Source: Streptomyces camelliae (GTDB taxonomy: Bacteria > Actinomycetota > Actinomycetes > Streptomycetales > Streptomycetaceae). Taken from it: a DNA stretch of 64,000 nucleotides. This document shows, piece by piece, positions 37,138 through 45,922 of the stretch. The position numbers and the translations under genes are program-made. Position 1 is the stretch's first letter, and each line of letters begins with the position of its first letter. The notes beneath the pieces were generated by a model. The model was not told where the DNA came from, did no database searches, and saw nothing but the letters and a program-made list of their open reading frames with translations. Where the stretch lies: NCBI RefSeq assembly GCF_027625935.1, contig NZ_CP115300.1:8742001-8806000 (forward strand), given 5' to 3'.

Positions 37138-37587
37138 TCAGCGGCGTTCTTCGACCGGGCTGGTGAGCAGCACACCCGCGACCAGTTCGGGATGGATGCG
37201 TACCGCCTGGTCCATGCCCTGCTGCGGCGCCCACGGGCGCAACAGGGAGCGGATACGGGCCAGTTCGCGCGGGTCGGTGACGAGGCTGGCGTACCCCGTG
37301 ACCACCACGCTCCAGCCGAGGTGCGTGACCGGGTCGATGGCGTCGGCCTCGTAGGCGACCACCACGCCGGTGCCGGGGTCCTGCCGGGCGTGCGAGGTGA
37401 GCGCCGCCCCCTCGTGGAGGCGGATGACGATGTCGCCGTCGTCCAGGATGTGGTTGACCGGGCGGACGGTGGGCAGGGCCTGCCGGGTGAAGACGATCCG
37501 GCCCAGGGGCACGCTGGCGAGCAGCCGCAGCGCCTCGGCCCGGTCGAGCTCCACGCGGCGGCGGATCGGCTCGTGGTCCTGGATCAT
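37138..37587 (-). CDS. Pyridoxamine 5'-phosphate oxidase-like split-barrel protein
   Basis: A 149-residue protein from ATG 37587, with GGAG 6 bases upstream. Core: LASVPLGRIVFTRQALPTVR, PVNHILDDGDIVIRLHEG and GWSVVVTGYASLVTDPREL. This subgroup resembles the DosR-regulated flavin or heme-binding split barrels of mycobacteria (Rv3131/Rv2004c-type neighbours) and lacks classical PNPOx activity. It follows the PPDK gene with 12 bases between, so it is in one operon. Similar proteins lie at 15.1 and 47.2 kb. Confidence 0.88.
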   Translation of the reverse strand: MIQDHEPIRRRVELDRAEALRLLASVPLGRIVFTRQALPTVRPVNHILDDGDIVIRLHEGAALTSHARQDPGTGVVVAYEADAIDPVTHLGWSVVVTGYASLVTDPRELARIRSLLRPWAPQQGMDQAVRIHPELVAGVLLTSPVEERR

Positions 37588-37599
37588 GGCTGGCTCCGC

Positions 37600-40287
37600 T
37601 CACCTGCTGTCACCCGTGTCGGTCCCGCCGAGAGCGGCCCGCCCGGCCTCCAGACGGGCCACCGGGACCCGGAACGGAGAGCAGGAGACGTAGTCCAGTC
37701 CGGCGGTGTGGAAGAAGCGGATCGACTCCGGGTCGCCGCCGTGCTCGCCGCAGACGCCGGTCTGCAGACCGGGCCGGGCCGCACGACCCTCCTCGACGGC
37801 GATCCGGACCAGCCGGCCCACACCCTCGCGGTCGAGCGTCTCGAACGGCGAGGAGGCGAACACGCCCTTGTCCAGGTAGGCGGAGAAGAACGCGGCCTCG
37901 ACGTCGTCGCGGGAGAAACCCCAGGTGGTCTGGGTCAGGTCGTTGGTGCCGAAGGAGAAGAACTCAGCCTCCTCGGCGATCCGGCCCGCCGTGAGCGCGG
38001 CCCGGGGCAGTTCGATCATCGTGCCGACGGGGCAGTGCACCGCCACGCCCGTCTCCTCGCCGACCTCGGCCAGCACCCGCGTCACCTCCTCGCGGGCGAG
38101 CCGCAGTTCCTCGACCGAACCGACCAGCGGGACCATGATCTCCGCCCGGGGCGAGCCGCCGGCCCGCACCCGCTCGGCCACCGCCTCGGCCACCGCCCGC
38201 ACCTGCATCGCCACGAGCCCCGGCACCACGAGCCCGAGCCGGACGCCGCGCAGGCCGAGCATCGGGTTCTCCTCGTGCATGCGGTTCACGGCGTCGAGCA
38301 ACTCCACGTCGTGCGGCTCGGGTTGTCCACCCGCGGCCTCCGCGACGGCGACACGTACGGCGAGTTCGGTGCGGTCGGGCAGGAACTCGTGCAACGGCGG
38401 ATCGAGCAGGCGGATGGTGACGGGCAGCCCGTCCATCGCCCGCAGGATGCCCGCGAAGTCCTGTCGCTGGAGCGGGAGAAGAACCGCCAGCGCCTTGTCA
38501 CGGCCCGCGTCGCCACGGGCGAGGATCATCTCCTCGACCAGCTTGCGCCGCTCGCCGAGGAACATGTGCTCGGTGCGGCACAGCCCGATGCCCTGAGCCC
38601 CGAACCGCCGGGCCCGCGCGGCGTCCTCGGGCGTGTCGGCGTTGGCCCGGACCTCCAGACGGCGTACCACGTCGGCGTGTTCCAGGGCGCGGGCGACCGC
38701 CGCGACCACGCTGCCGGTCTGTTCGCCGGACTCCAGATACCGCATCGTGGTCGAGGCGACGAGCGGCACCGCTCCCGCGTACACGGCACCCGTGGAGCCG
38801 TCCACCGAGATGAAGGTGCCCTCCTCGACGACCGTGCCGTCGCGGGCGGTGAACCGCCGCGCGCCCGTGTTGACGGCGATGTCCTGCGCACCGCACACAC
38901 AGACCCGGCCCATGCCCCGGGCGACGACGGCCGCGTGGCTGGTCTTGCCGCCCCTGCTGGTCAGCACCGCCCGGGCCGCGACCATGCCGGGCAGGTCGTC
39001 GGGGGTCGTCTCCTCGCGTACGAGCACCACCCGCTCGCCGGCGGCGGCCCGCCGTACCGCCTCGGCGGAGTCGAAGACGGCCGCACCGGACGCCGCGCCG
39101 GGCGAGGCGGGCACGCCGTGGGCGAGCTCCGGCCCGGCCCGGCCGGTGTCGAAGCGGGGGAACATCAGCCGGCCGAGCTGTTCCCCGTGCACCCGGCCCA
39201 GCGCCTCGTCGGGGGTGATGAGCCCCTCGCCGGTCAGTTCCGCGGCGATGGCGAAGGCGGCTTCGGCGGTGCGTTTGCCGACCCGGGTCTGCAGCATCCA
39301 CAGCGTGCCGCGCTCGATGGTGAACTCGATGTCGCACAGGTCGCGGTAGTGCCGCTCCAGCGTCTGCGCGTGGTCGCGCAGCTGCCGGTAGGAGCGCGGG
39401 TCCAGCCGCTCCAGCGCGGAGAGGGGCACGGTGTCACGGATGCCGGCGACGACGTCCTCGCCCTGGGCGTTCGGCAAGTAGTCGCCGTACAGGCCGGGCT
39501 GTCCGGTGGCCGGGTCGCGGGTGAAGGCGACGCCGCTGCCGGAGCCGGGGCCGAGGTTGCCGAACACCATGCGCTGCACGGTGACCGCGGTGCCCAGGTC
39601 GTCCGGGATGTGCTCGCGCCGCCGGTACACGCGGGCCCGCCCGGCGTTCCAGGACCGGAACACGGCGAGGACCGCCTGCCGCAACTGCCCGGCGGGGTCC
39701 TGCGGGAAGTCCTGGCCGGTCTCGTCGCGGATCAGCCTCTTGTACGTCTCCACCAGCCAGGCGAGGTCGGACGCGTCCAGATGGACGTCGTCGGGCGCCT
39801 CCCGGGCCCCCTTCAGCAGAACCATGGCCTCGCCGAACAGAGCAGGGTCGACGCCCATCACGGTGCTGCCGAACATCTGCACCAGCCGGCGGTAGGAGTC
39901 CCAGGCGAAACGCTCGCTTCCGGACACCTTCGCGAGGCCGAGCACGGAGTCGTCGTTCAGGCCGATGTCGAGGACCGTCTCCATCATGCCGGGCATGGAG
40001 AAGCGAGCGCCGGAGCGTACGGAGACCAGCAGCGGATCGTCGGGCTGCCCCAGCAGCCGCCCGGTCGTCCCCTCCAGCGCCGACAGGTGCCGGGACACCT
40101 CCGCCGCCATGCCGTCCGGCTCCGCACCGGTGGCCAGGAAGGCGCGGCAGGCCTCGGTGGTGACGGTGAACCCCGGCGGCACCGGCAGGCCCAGCCGGGT
40201 CATCTCGGCCAGATTGGCGCCCTTGCCGCCGAGCAGACCGGCCAGGTCACGGCCCCCGTCCCGGAAGTCGTACACATAACGGACCAT
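37600..40287 (-). CDS. ppdK: Pyruvate, phosphate dikinase
   Basis: An 895-residue enzyme converting pyruvate, ATP and phosphate into PEP, AMP and pyrophosphate, and the reverse. Start ATG 40287 follows GAGGAG. Domain order: ATP-grasp (LGGKGANLAEMTRLGLPVPP, VSVRSGARFSMPGMMETVLD), swivelling domain with the phospho-His in GGKTSHAAVVARGMG, then the PEP-binding barrel with IGLCRTEHMF, FSFGTNDLTQTTWGFSRDD and the catalytic Cys in GVCGEHGGDP. In dormancy islands it may allow pyrophosphate-driven glycolysis when ATP is short (inference). Confidence 0.96.
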   Translation of the reverse strand: MVRYVYDFRDGGRDLAGLLGGKGANLAEMTRLGLPVPPGFTVTTEACRAFLATGAEPDGMAAEVSRHLSALEGTTGRLLGQPDDPLLVSVRSGARFSMPGMMETVLDIGLNDDSVLGLAKVSGSERFAWDSYRRLVQMFGSTVMGVDPALFGEAMVLLKGAREAPDDVHLDASDLAWLVETYKRLIRDETGQDFPQDPAGQLRQAVLAVFRSWNAGRARVYRRREHIPDDLGTAVTVQRMVFGNLGPGSGSGVAFTRDPATGQPGLYGDYLPNAQGEDVVAGIRDTVPLSALERLDPRSYRQLRDHAQTLERHYRDLCDIEFTIERGTLWMLQTRVGKRTAEAAFAIAAELTGEGLITPDEALGRVHGEQLGRLMFPRFDTGRAGPELAHGVPASPGAASGAAVFDSAEAVRRAAAGERVVLVREETTPDDLPGMVAARAVLTSRGGKTSHAAVVARGMGRVCVCGAQDIAVNTGARRFTARDGTVVEEGTFISVDGSTGAVYAGAVPLVASTTMRYLESGEQTGSVVAAVARALEHADVVRRLEVRANADTPEDAARARRFGAQGIGLCRTEHMFLGERRKLVEEMILARGDAGRDKALAVLLPLQRQDFAGILRAMDGLPVTIRLLDPPLHEFLPDRTELAVRVAVAEAAGGQPEPHDVELLDAVNRMHEENPMLGLRGVRLGLVVPGLVAMQVRAVAEAVAERVRAGGSPRAEIMVPLVGSVEELRLAREEVTRVLAEVGEETGVAVHCPVGTMIELPRAALTAGRIAEEAEFFSFGTNDLTQTTWGFSRDDVEAAFFSAYLDKGVFASSPFETLDREGVGRLVRIAVEEGRAARPGLQTGVCGEHGGDPESIRFFHTAGLDYVSCSPFRVPVARLEAGRAALGGTDTGDSR

Positions 40288-40378
40288 GGCGGGCACTCCT
40301 CGGCAGCGCGGTCTCGCGTACGCCTCCAGCGTCGGCCGGGACGGTACGGCCGGGGAGGTGCCCACGGTCCCCCTGACC

Positions 40379-40392
40379 GGGCCGATCGGCCC
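40379..40392. promoter_or_regulatory. Perfect palindrome GGGCCGATCGGCCC between ppdK and devS
   Basis: A fully symmetric 14-bp site, 92 bp from the ppdK ATG (minus) and 141 bp from the devS GTG (plus). It is one of the clearest boxes of the set. Confidence 0.6.
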
Positions 40393-40532
40393 CGGCCGGA
40401 GCGGACCGTGCCGGGCGGACCCGGCAGAGTGGCCGGTTGCACCGGTCCGTATACCGTTGCCCGCCCGGGCGGGCTACGGTGGAGCCGACCCCGGATGCCG
40501 GGTCCGCGAGCCGAGGGACCGGGAGGCACACG

Positions 40533-42251
40533 GTGGGAACTCCCGACGAGCTCCGCGAACTGCTGCCCCAGCTGAAGCTCGACGAGCTGCTGGGGGAGCT
40601 GCAGGCGCGGATCGACGCCGTGCGCGGCACCCGGGACCGTGTGCACAGCCTGCTCGGCGCGGTCCTCGCCGTCGGCCGGGAACTGGACCTGGAACACGCC
40701 CTGCGCTCCATCGTCGAAGCCGCCGCGACCCTGGTGGACGCCGAGTACGCGGCCCTCGGTGTCATCGGCCCCGACGGCACGACGCTGTCGGGCTTCCACA
40801 CCGTCGGCGTCACCGAGGGGCAGATCGCCGAGATCGGCGCGCTGCCCGAGGGCCACGGCATCCTCGGTGAGCTGATCCGCCACCCCGAGCCCCTGCGCCT
40901 CGAAAAGCTCTCCCAGCACTCCGCCTCGTACGGCTTCCCGGCCCATCACCCGCCGATGAACAGTTTCCTGGGCGTCCCGATCCGGGTCCGCGACCAGGTC
41001 TTCGGCAACCTGTACCTGACCGAGAAGCGTGGCGGACTCGCCTTCGACGAGGAGGACGAGGCGGTCCTGTCCACGCTGGCCGTCGCCGCCGGCGTCGCCA
41101 TCGACAACGCCCGGCTGTACGAGGACTCCCGGCTGCGCGAGCGCTGGCTGAGGGCGAACGCCGAGATCACGCACAGCCTGATGTCCGGCAGCGATCGCGC
41201 CGAGGCGCTGGACCTCATCGCGGAACACGCGCGGGAGAACTCCGGCTCCGCCCTCGCCGCGGTCGCGATGCCCGTGGAGGGCAGCGAGGCGCTCGGCGTG
41301 GAGATCGCGGTCGGTATGGACGGGGAGGCCCACCGGGGTCTCGTACTGCCCCTGGACCGGACGCTGATGGGGCTGGCGTTCTCCACCGCCGCCCCGGTCA
41401 TCAGTGACGACGTCTTCCACGACGAGCGGATCTCCGCGGAACCCCCGCGCTTCGAGGGGCTCGGTCCCGCCGTGGCCATCCCCATCGGCACCGGCGAGGG
41501 TGACGTACGCGGAGTGGTGCTGCTGGCCCGAGAGACCGGCGGGCCGGTCTACTCCGCCAAGGAGACGGAGACGCTGCGGGGATTCGCCGCGCAGGCCGCG
41601 ATCGCGATGGAGCTGGCCGAGCGCCGGCACGACGCCCAGCGGATCGCCGTGCTGCAGGACCGTGACCGGATCGCCCGCGATCTGCACGACCTGGCCATCC
41701 AGCGGCTGTTCGCCACCGGGATGACCCTGCAGAGCGCGGGCCGCTTCATCGACCACCCGGAGGCGTCCGAGCGGGTGCTGCGGGCCGTGGACGACCTGGA
41801 CGAGACCATCAAGATCATCAGGTCGGCGATCTTCGGCCTGCGGACCCGTGAGAGCGGCGCCGGCGGCGGGCTGCGGGCCAGGGTCGTGCAGGTGGCCGGC
41901 GAGGCCGCGCGGGTGCTCGGCTTCGCACCCAGCGTGCGCATGGAAGGCCTGCTCGACACCGATGTGCCGCGTGAGATCGCCGACCATGTCGTGGCCGTGC
42001 TCTCGGAGGCCCTGACCAACATCGCCCGGCACGCGCATGCCCACCGGGCGGACGTGGCGGTCACCACCGACGGCCGGGAGATCCGCCTGAAGGTCTCGGA
42101 CAACGGCGTCGGCATCCCGCCCGACGGCCGGCGCAGCGGGCTGCGCAACATGGCCGAGCGGGCGGAACAGCTCGGCGGGCGGCTGGAGATCGCCTGTGCC
42201 GAGAGCGGGGGCGCCGCGCTGGAGTGGCACGTTCCGCTGCCCGGGAAGTAG
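40533..42251 (+). CDS. devS: Heme-GAF sensor histidine kinase, DevS (DosS)-like
   Basis: A 572-residue soluble kinase from GTG 40533, with GGGAGG 6 bases upstream. The N-terminal helix is followed by GAF-A (about 50-200), GAF-B (about 220-370), a HisKA_3 box RIARDLHDLAIQRLFATGM (phospho-His385) and a HATPase domain (VLSEALTNIARHAHAHRA, VSDNGVGIPP). GAF-A keeps His139 in AHHPPMNSFLGVPIRVRDQV and Tyr161 in FGNLYLTEK, 22 residues apart, like proximal His149 and distal Tyr171 of mycobacterial DosS. Hence a heme O2/NO/CO sensor for the DevR-like regulator is expected. Confidence 0.92.
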   Translation: MGTPDELRELLPQLKLDELLGELQARIDAVRGTRDRVHSLLGAVLAVGRELDLEHALRSIVEAAATLVDAEYAALGVIGPDGTTLSGFHTVGVTEGQIAEIGALPEGHGILGELIRHPEPLRLEKLSQHSASYGFPAHHPPMNSFLGVPIRVRDQVFGNLYLTEKRGGLAFDEEDEAVLSTLAVAAGVAIDNARLYEDSRLRERWLRANAEITHSLMSGSDRAEALDLIAEHARENSGSALAAVAMPVEGSEALGVEIAVGMDGEAHRGLVLPLDRTLMGLAFSTAAPVISDDVFHDERISAEPPRFEGLGPAVAIPIGTGEGDVRGVVLLARETGGPVYSAKETETLRGFAAQAAIAMELAERRHDAQRIAVLQDRDRIARDLHDLAIQRLFATGMTLQSAGRFIDHPEASERVLRAVDDLDETIKIIRSAIFGLRTRESGAGGGLRARVVQVAGEAARVLGFAPSVRMEGLLDTDVPREIADHVVAVLSEALTNIARHAHAHRADVAVTTDGREIRLKVSDNGVGIPPDGRRSGLRNMAERAEQLGGRLEIACAESGGAALEWHVPLPGK

Positions 42252-42287
42252 CCGGTGCGGGGTGCGGGGCCGACGGGGTGGTGTCTC

Positions 42288-42302
42288 GGGCCCACTCGGC
42301 CC
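42288..42302. promoter_or_regulatory. Box GGGCC-CACTC-GGCCC
   Basis: Perfect 5-bp arms with a 5-base spacer, 70-84 bp before the CBS-BON ATG at 42372. A half-matching GGGGCCGACGGGG lies at 42266-42278. Confidence 0.5.
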
Positions 42303-42371
42303 ATGACGCCGACGCCCCGGGGTCGCAGGCTGAAGGTGTCCCACGACGCAGCCGAGCCCTTGGAGGACGCC

Positions 42372-43073
42372 ATGAACGGCACTCCGACCGTCGTGAACGA
42401 CGTGATGGCCCACCGGGTCGTCGCCCTGCGCACCGGCGCGCTCTTCAAGGACATCGTGAAGGCCATGCGGCAGTGGCGGGTCAGCGCCCTGCCGGTGCTG
42501 GACGACACCGGGGTGGTCGTGGGCGTGGTCTCCGAGGCCGACCTGCTGCCCAAGGAGGAGTACAGCGACGCGGACATCGGGCGGTACGGGCAGCTGGGGC
42601 ACCTCGCCGACGTACACAAGGCGGACGCGGTGACCGCGGGCGAGCTCATGACCGCCCCGGCCGTCACCGTGCGTCCCGAAGCCACTCTCGCGCATGCCGC
42701 CCGCATCATGGCCCGTACCGGGGTCAAGCGGCTTCCGGTCGTCGGCCGCGACGGCACCCTGAAGGGTATCGTCAGCCGCTCCGACCTGCTGAAGGTCTTC
42801 CTGCGGGACGACGCCGACATCGCCGCGGAGGTGCGGCACGAGATCGTCCTTCGGCTCTTCGGCCCGCACTCCGACACGGTCCAAGTAGCGGTGCACGACG
42901 GCGTCGTCGCACTCTCCGGGCAGGTCCGCGAGACCGTCCTGATCCCCCTGGCCGCCCGGCTCGCCCGGGCCGTGCCGGGCGTGGTCGACGTGGAGTGCGC
43001 ACTGACCGGCCCACCCCGCCGCGCGGGCTTCGCCCCCGGCCTCCACGGTGCCGGCCGGACCCGTACGGGCTGA
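42372..43073 (+). CDS. CBS-BON domain protein
   Basis: A 233-residue paralogue of the proteins at 30.1 and 43.8 kb, from ATG 42372 with GGAGG just upstream. CBS1: VNDVMAHRVVALRTGALFKD to VVGVVSEADLLPKEEY. CBS2: AGELMTAPAVTVRPEATLAH to GIVSRSDLLKVFLRDD. BON: VQVAVHDGVVALSGQVRETV. The phrase VSEADLLPKEE is identical in all three. It probably senses adenylates near the membrane. The Rv1733c-like gene follows after 36 bases. Confidence 0.92.
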   Translation: MNGTPTVVNDVMAHRVVALRTGALFKDIVKAMRQWRVSALPVLDDTGVVVGVVSEADLLPKEEYSDADIGRYGQLGHLADVHKADAVTAGELMTAPAVTVRPEATLAHAARIMARTGVKRLPVVGRDGTLKGIVSRSDLLKVFLRDDADIAAEVRHEIVLRLFGPHSDTVQVAVHDGVVALSGQVRETVLIPLAARLARAVPGVVDVECALTGPPRRAGFAPGLHGAGRTRTG

Positions 43074-43109
43074 GGCGGAGCCGTCGGCCGGGGACAGGAG
43101 GCGGCGGCG

Positions 43110-43697
43110 ATGGCGGGGCCGGCTCCGGCGAAGCTCACCCCGGTGCGGCTGTGGCACTGGCGGCGCAATCCGCTGCGCCGGCACAGCGATGTCGTCGAGG
43201 GCTGGATCGTGCTCGCCGTCTGGATGTTCGCGATCCTCGCCGCACTGTCGGCCGGTGCGATGGCCGCACAGGCCGTGGGCCGGTCGATCGAGGTGCACGC
43301 GGTGTCCGCCGTCCTCACCGACGCGGCGGCGCGCACCCCGGCCGACACCGGTGGATACGACGGCGGGCGGGTGTGGGCCGCCGTCCGCTGGACGGACGCG
43401 GACGGCTCGGTGCACACGGGTCAGGCGAAGGTCTTCCCGGGCGCACCGGCGGGCACCCATGTCACGGTGTGGGCGACCCGAGGCGACCGGGTGGTGTCCG
43501 CTCCGGTCACCGGTGCCGCGGCGACGCTGGAGGCGGCCACGGCCGGCGCCCTGGTCGCCCCCGCGGCCGGGGCCGCGGTCTGGGGCGTGGGACGGGTGGT
43601 CCGCGGCCGGCTCATCCGGCGGCGCATGGCCGAGTGGGACGCGGAGTGGCGGCGGGTCGGACCGCGGTGGGGGAACCTGAGCGGAGGCAGAGGCTGA
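43110..43697 (+). CDS. Rv1733c-family membrane protein (intact)
   Basis: A 195-residue protein from ATG 43110, with GGAGG 5-6 bases upstream. The N-terminal WHWRRNPLRRHSDVVEGWIV leads into membrane helix one (about 35-60). The extracytoplasmic part holds AVRWTDADGSVHTGQAKVFP, helix two lies near residues 140-165, and a basic tail ends RMAEWDAEWRRVGPRWG. Its mycobacterial relative is a DosR-induced membrane antigen of unknown activity. It is probably co-transcribed with the CBS-BON gene and closed by the hairpin at 43700. Confidence 0.88.
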   Translation: MAGPAPAKLTPVRLWHWRRNPLRRHSDVVEGWIVLAVWMFAILAALSAGAMAAQAVGRSIEVHAVSAVLTDAAARTPADTGGYDGGRVWAAVRWTDADGSVHTGQAKVFPGAPAGTHVTVWATRGDRVVSAPVTGAAATLEAATAGALVAPAAGAAVWGVGRVVRGRLIRRRMAEWDAEWRRVGPRWGNLSGGRG

Positions 43698-43699
43698 AC

Positions 43700-43740
43700 G
43701 CAGCACCCGACACGGTCCTGTGGGCCGTGTCGGGTGCTGC
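43700..43740. terminator. Bidirectional hairpin terminator
   Basis: GCAGCACCCGACACGG (43700-43715) and CCGTGTCGGGTGCTGC (43725-43740) form a perfect 16-bp stem with a 9-base loop. It begins 3 bases after the Rv1733c-like stop and lies before the convergent CBS-BON gene, so it can stop transcripts from both sides. Confidence 0.85.
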
Positions 43741-43784
43741 TCGTCCGTGCTCTCGGCTCTGCTCTCGCTCCTTCTCGCCTGGTC

Positions 43785-44438
43785 TCAGTCCTTCTCGGTC
43801 GCGGTGAGCCGGCAGTCCACGCCCACCACACCCTCGACGCCACGCACCAGCCGGGTGGCGAGTGGTATCCGGGTGGCGTCCTGGACCCGCCCGGTCAGGG
43901 TGGCCACGCCGTCGGCGACCGTGATGTGCACGGGCTCGACCGGCGCCGGGAACAGCACGTCGACGATGTCACGCCGGATCTCGTCGGCGAGGTCGTTGTC
44001 CGGGCGCAGGAACACCTTCAGCAGGTCCGCCCTGCTGACCACGCCCTCCAGCAGGCCTTCGGTGTTCACCACGGGCAGCCGTTTGACGTGCCGCAGCGCC
44101 ATGATGCGCGACGCCTCGGCGATCGTGGCGTCGGCGTGCACGGTGACGGCCGGCGTGCTCATCAGCTCCTCTGCGGTGACCGCGCCCGCCTTGGCCAGGT
44201 CGGCCAGCCGGCGCCGCTGGGTGAACCGGTCCGGATCGCTGCCCCGGAACTCCTCCTTGGGCAGCAGATCGGCCTCGGACACGAGCCCGATCACCCGGCC
44301 GTCGCCCTCCAGCACGGGAAGGGCGCTGACCTGCCACTGTTCCATGCGCTCGACCATGTCCTTGAACTGAGCCTTGCGGCCGACGGCGACGACGGCATGC
44401 GTCATCACGTCACACACGTGGTGCGGGCTGCTCTCCAT
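43785..44438 (-). CDS. CBS-BON domain protein
   Basis: A 217-residue protein from ATG 44438 behind GAGGAGGAG. CBS1: VCDVMTHAVVAVGRKAQFKD to VIGLVSEADLLPKEEF. CBS2: AEELMSTPAVTVHADATIAE to GVVSRADLLKVFLRPD. BON: VHITVADGVATLTGRVQDAT. It is the third paralogue in this window. It follows the cyclic-nucleotide-domain gene by 26 bases and is probably driven by the box at 45006. Confidence 0.92.
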   Translation of the reverse strand: MESSPHHVCDVMTHAVVAVGRKAQFKDMVERMEQWQVSALPVLEGDGRVIGLVSEADLLPKEEFRGSDPDRFTQRRRLADLAKAGAVTAEELMSTPAVTVHADATIAEASRIMALRHVKRLPVVNTEGLLEGVVSRADLLKVFLRPDNDLADEIRRDIVDVLFPAPVEPVHITVADGVATLTGRVQDATRIPLATRLVRGVEGVVGVDCRLTATEKD

Positions 44439-44464
44439 GCTCTCCTCCTCACAGGGCCGAGGGG

Positions 44465-44923
44465 TCACATCAGGCTGCCGCTGCCGTAGGGGGCGTACAG
44501 ATCGAGCAGCCGGACCCGGGAGGCGTGCAGCCGCTGGGCGACCACTTGTCCGACCCAGACCGCGACCGCCCGGCCGAACTCGGCGTCCTCGGCGCACAGC
44601 CGCAGGACCGCGTCGGCATCGAACTCCCAGGCCCGTACCGGGCTCGTCGCCTGGGCACCCAGGTGCCAGAGGTGCGGCGGGAAGTGCCAGGACCAGCCGA
44701 CGAGTTCGCCGTGACCGAGTGTCTCGATCACGGCGGGCCGGCGGCCCGGCACGTGCAGGTCGAGGGCGACGGTTCCGGTGCGCACGATCCAGAAGCGGTC
44801 GGCGCGCCGCCCCTCCTCGAACAGGCGGATCCCGGCCTCGAAGGAGACCTCGCGGGCGAGACGCATCAGCCGTTCGCGGTGCGCCGGTTCAAGGGCCGAG
44901 GTCATGGTGGTGGCGGAAGTCAT
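44465..44923 (-). CDS. Cyclic nucleotide-binding domain protein without DNA-binding domain
   Basis: A 152-residue protein from ATG 44923, with GGGAG 8 bases upstream. It consists of a single cNMP-binding beta-roll (FEAGIRLFEEGRRADRFWIV, LGHGELVGWSWHFPP, SPVRAWEFDADAVLRLCAED) plus the helix that would lead to a Crp helix-turn-helix, which is absent. It may act as a small ligand-responsive partner protein. It precedes the CBS-BON gene on the same strand, and a palindromic box lies 83-96 bp upstream. Confidence 0.85.
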   Translation of the reverse strand: MTSATTMTSALEPAHRERLMRLAREVSFEAGIRLFEEGRRADRFWIVRTGTVALDLHVPGRRPAVIETLGHGELVGWSWHFPPHLWHLGAQATSPVRAWEFDADAVLRLCAEDAEFGRAVAVWVGQVVAQRLHASRVRLLDLYAPYGSGSLM

Positions 44924-45005
44924 CGCACCGGCTCCCTTCATGGTGTGTACCCCCAGCCTGGTCTCGTCCGGCACCCGTCACCACGGGCCGCCAGGACCCG
45001 GCCCG

Positions 45006-45019
45006 GGGCCCTTCGGCCC
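45006..45019. promoter_or_regulatory. Palindrome GGGCC-CTTC-GGCCC
   Basis: Perfect 5-4-5 box, 83-96 bp before the ATG of the cyclic-nucleotide-domain gene (minus strand). It lies within decayed pseudogene sequence, so it has been kept while the surrounding frame was lost. Confidence 0.55.
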
Positions 45020-45904
45020 ATGCATGCGGACAGCTGGGGCAGGTCGGCCGCCATCCGGGACAACCGCCGCACCAGCTGCTCCGGACCAGGGAGGGCTGCT
45101 CCAGCTTGTGCGGCGGTCCCGGGCCGGTGCGCCTTCATGACCATCCGTCCGTCGGGACCGGCAACCCGATCGAACGCCGCCACCGCCTCGTCCCGGGCCC
45201 ATGCCCAGGGAAGCCGCGGAATGCCGTAGCAGCCCAGGAGTTCGGTGCTCTGCTGGGGATCGAGCAGGCCCGTCGGGATTCCGGCCCAGGAACGTGGCGA
45301 CGGCGTCCCGCGCCCGCCCGGTCTCCATGTCCGGCAGCTCCGCCGCGGTGCCGGAGGGCCGGTTGAGCCGACGGGCCCGGGTGGCGGCATGGGCCAGGGG
45401 GCGGGTGGCGCAGCAGAGCGAGGAGGTCGTCGACGAGATCGGCCGCGGTGTCGATAAGTTCACCAGGCGTGCGGGTGGCGATGAGGTCGGCCTGCGTGAA
45501 CAGGGCCTGCCGGGTGATGTCCGGGGTGGCCGCGGCGGCCGTGTTCGCGGCGGCTGCCCGCCGGCCGGCCTCCGAGCGGCCGGCGTCCACGGTGAGCACC
45601 GGCGTCGTGCGGGCCGCCCGGCGGGCAGTACGCGCGAAGGCACGCGGATGCCGAACGACTCCGGATGCAGCAGCGCCAGGTTCGTGCCGACGGCGCCCGA
45701 CGGTACGGCGACTCCGGCGGTGCCCGGGCCGGGATGCCGGGCGGCGTGGCGTCCGGCCGGACGCCGGGCTCGGTGTCGGCCGGGACCGGGCAGTCCGGGC
45801 CGAGCAGACCCGTGCCGTGGCGCCGGCAGGCCCGCATCAGTGCGCCGGCCTGCTCGGCGTCCGGGCGGGTGACCGGCGCGGACAGGGGCTCATCGGGCTG
45901 CGCA

Positions 45905-45922
45905 CGGGGCCGAGCGGCCCCG
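45905..45922. promoter_or_regulatory. Palindrome CGGGGCCG-AG-CGGCCCCG
   Basis: Eight-base perfect arms and a 2-base spacer, equal to a GGGCC-N4-GGCCC box with extended arms. It lies near the 5' end of the Pat-like pseudogene and 186-203 bp before the CBS gene at 46108. Confidence 0.5.

Noticed and set aside
37192..40575. A plus-strand open frame of more than 1,100 codons opposite ppdK
   Set aside because: It is the antisense shadow of a GC-rich gene. It is low in aromatic residues, has no ribosome site and no domain, while the minus strand encodes a complete, motif-perfect PPDK.
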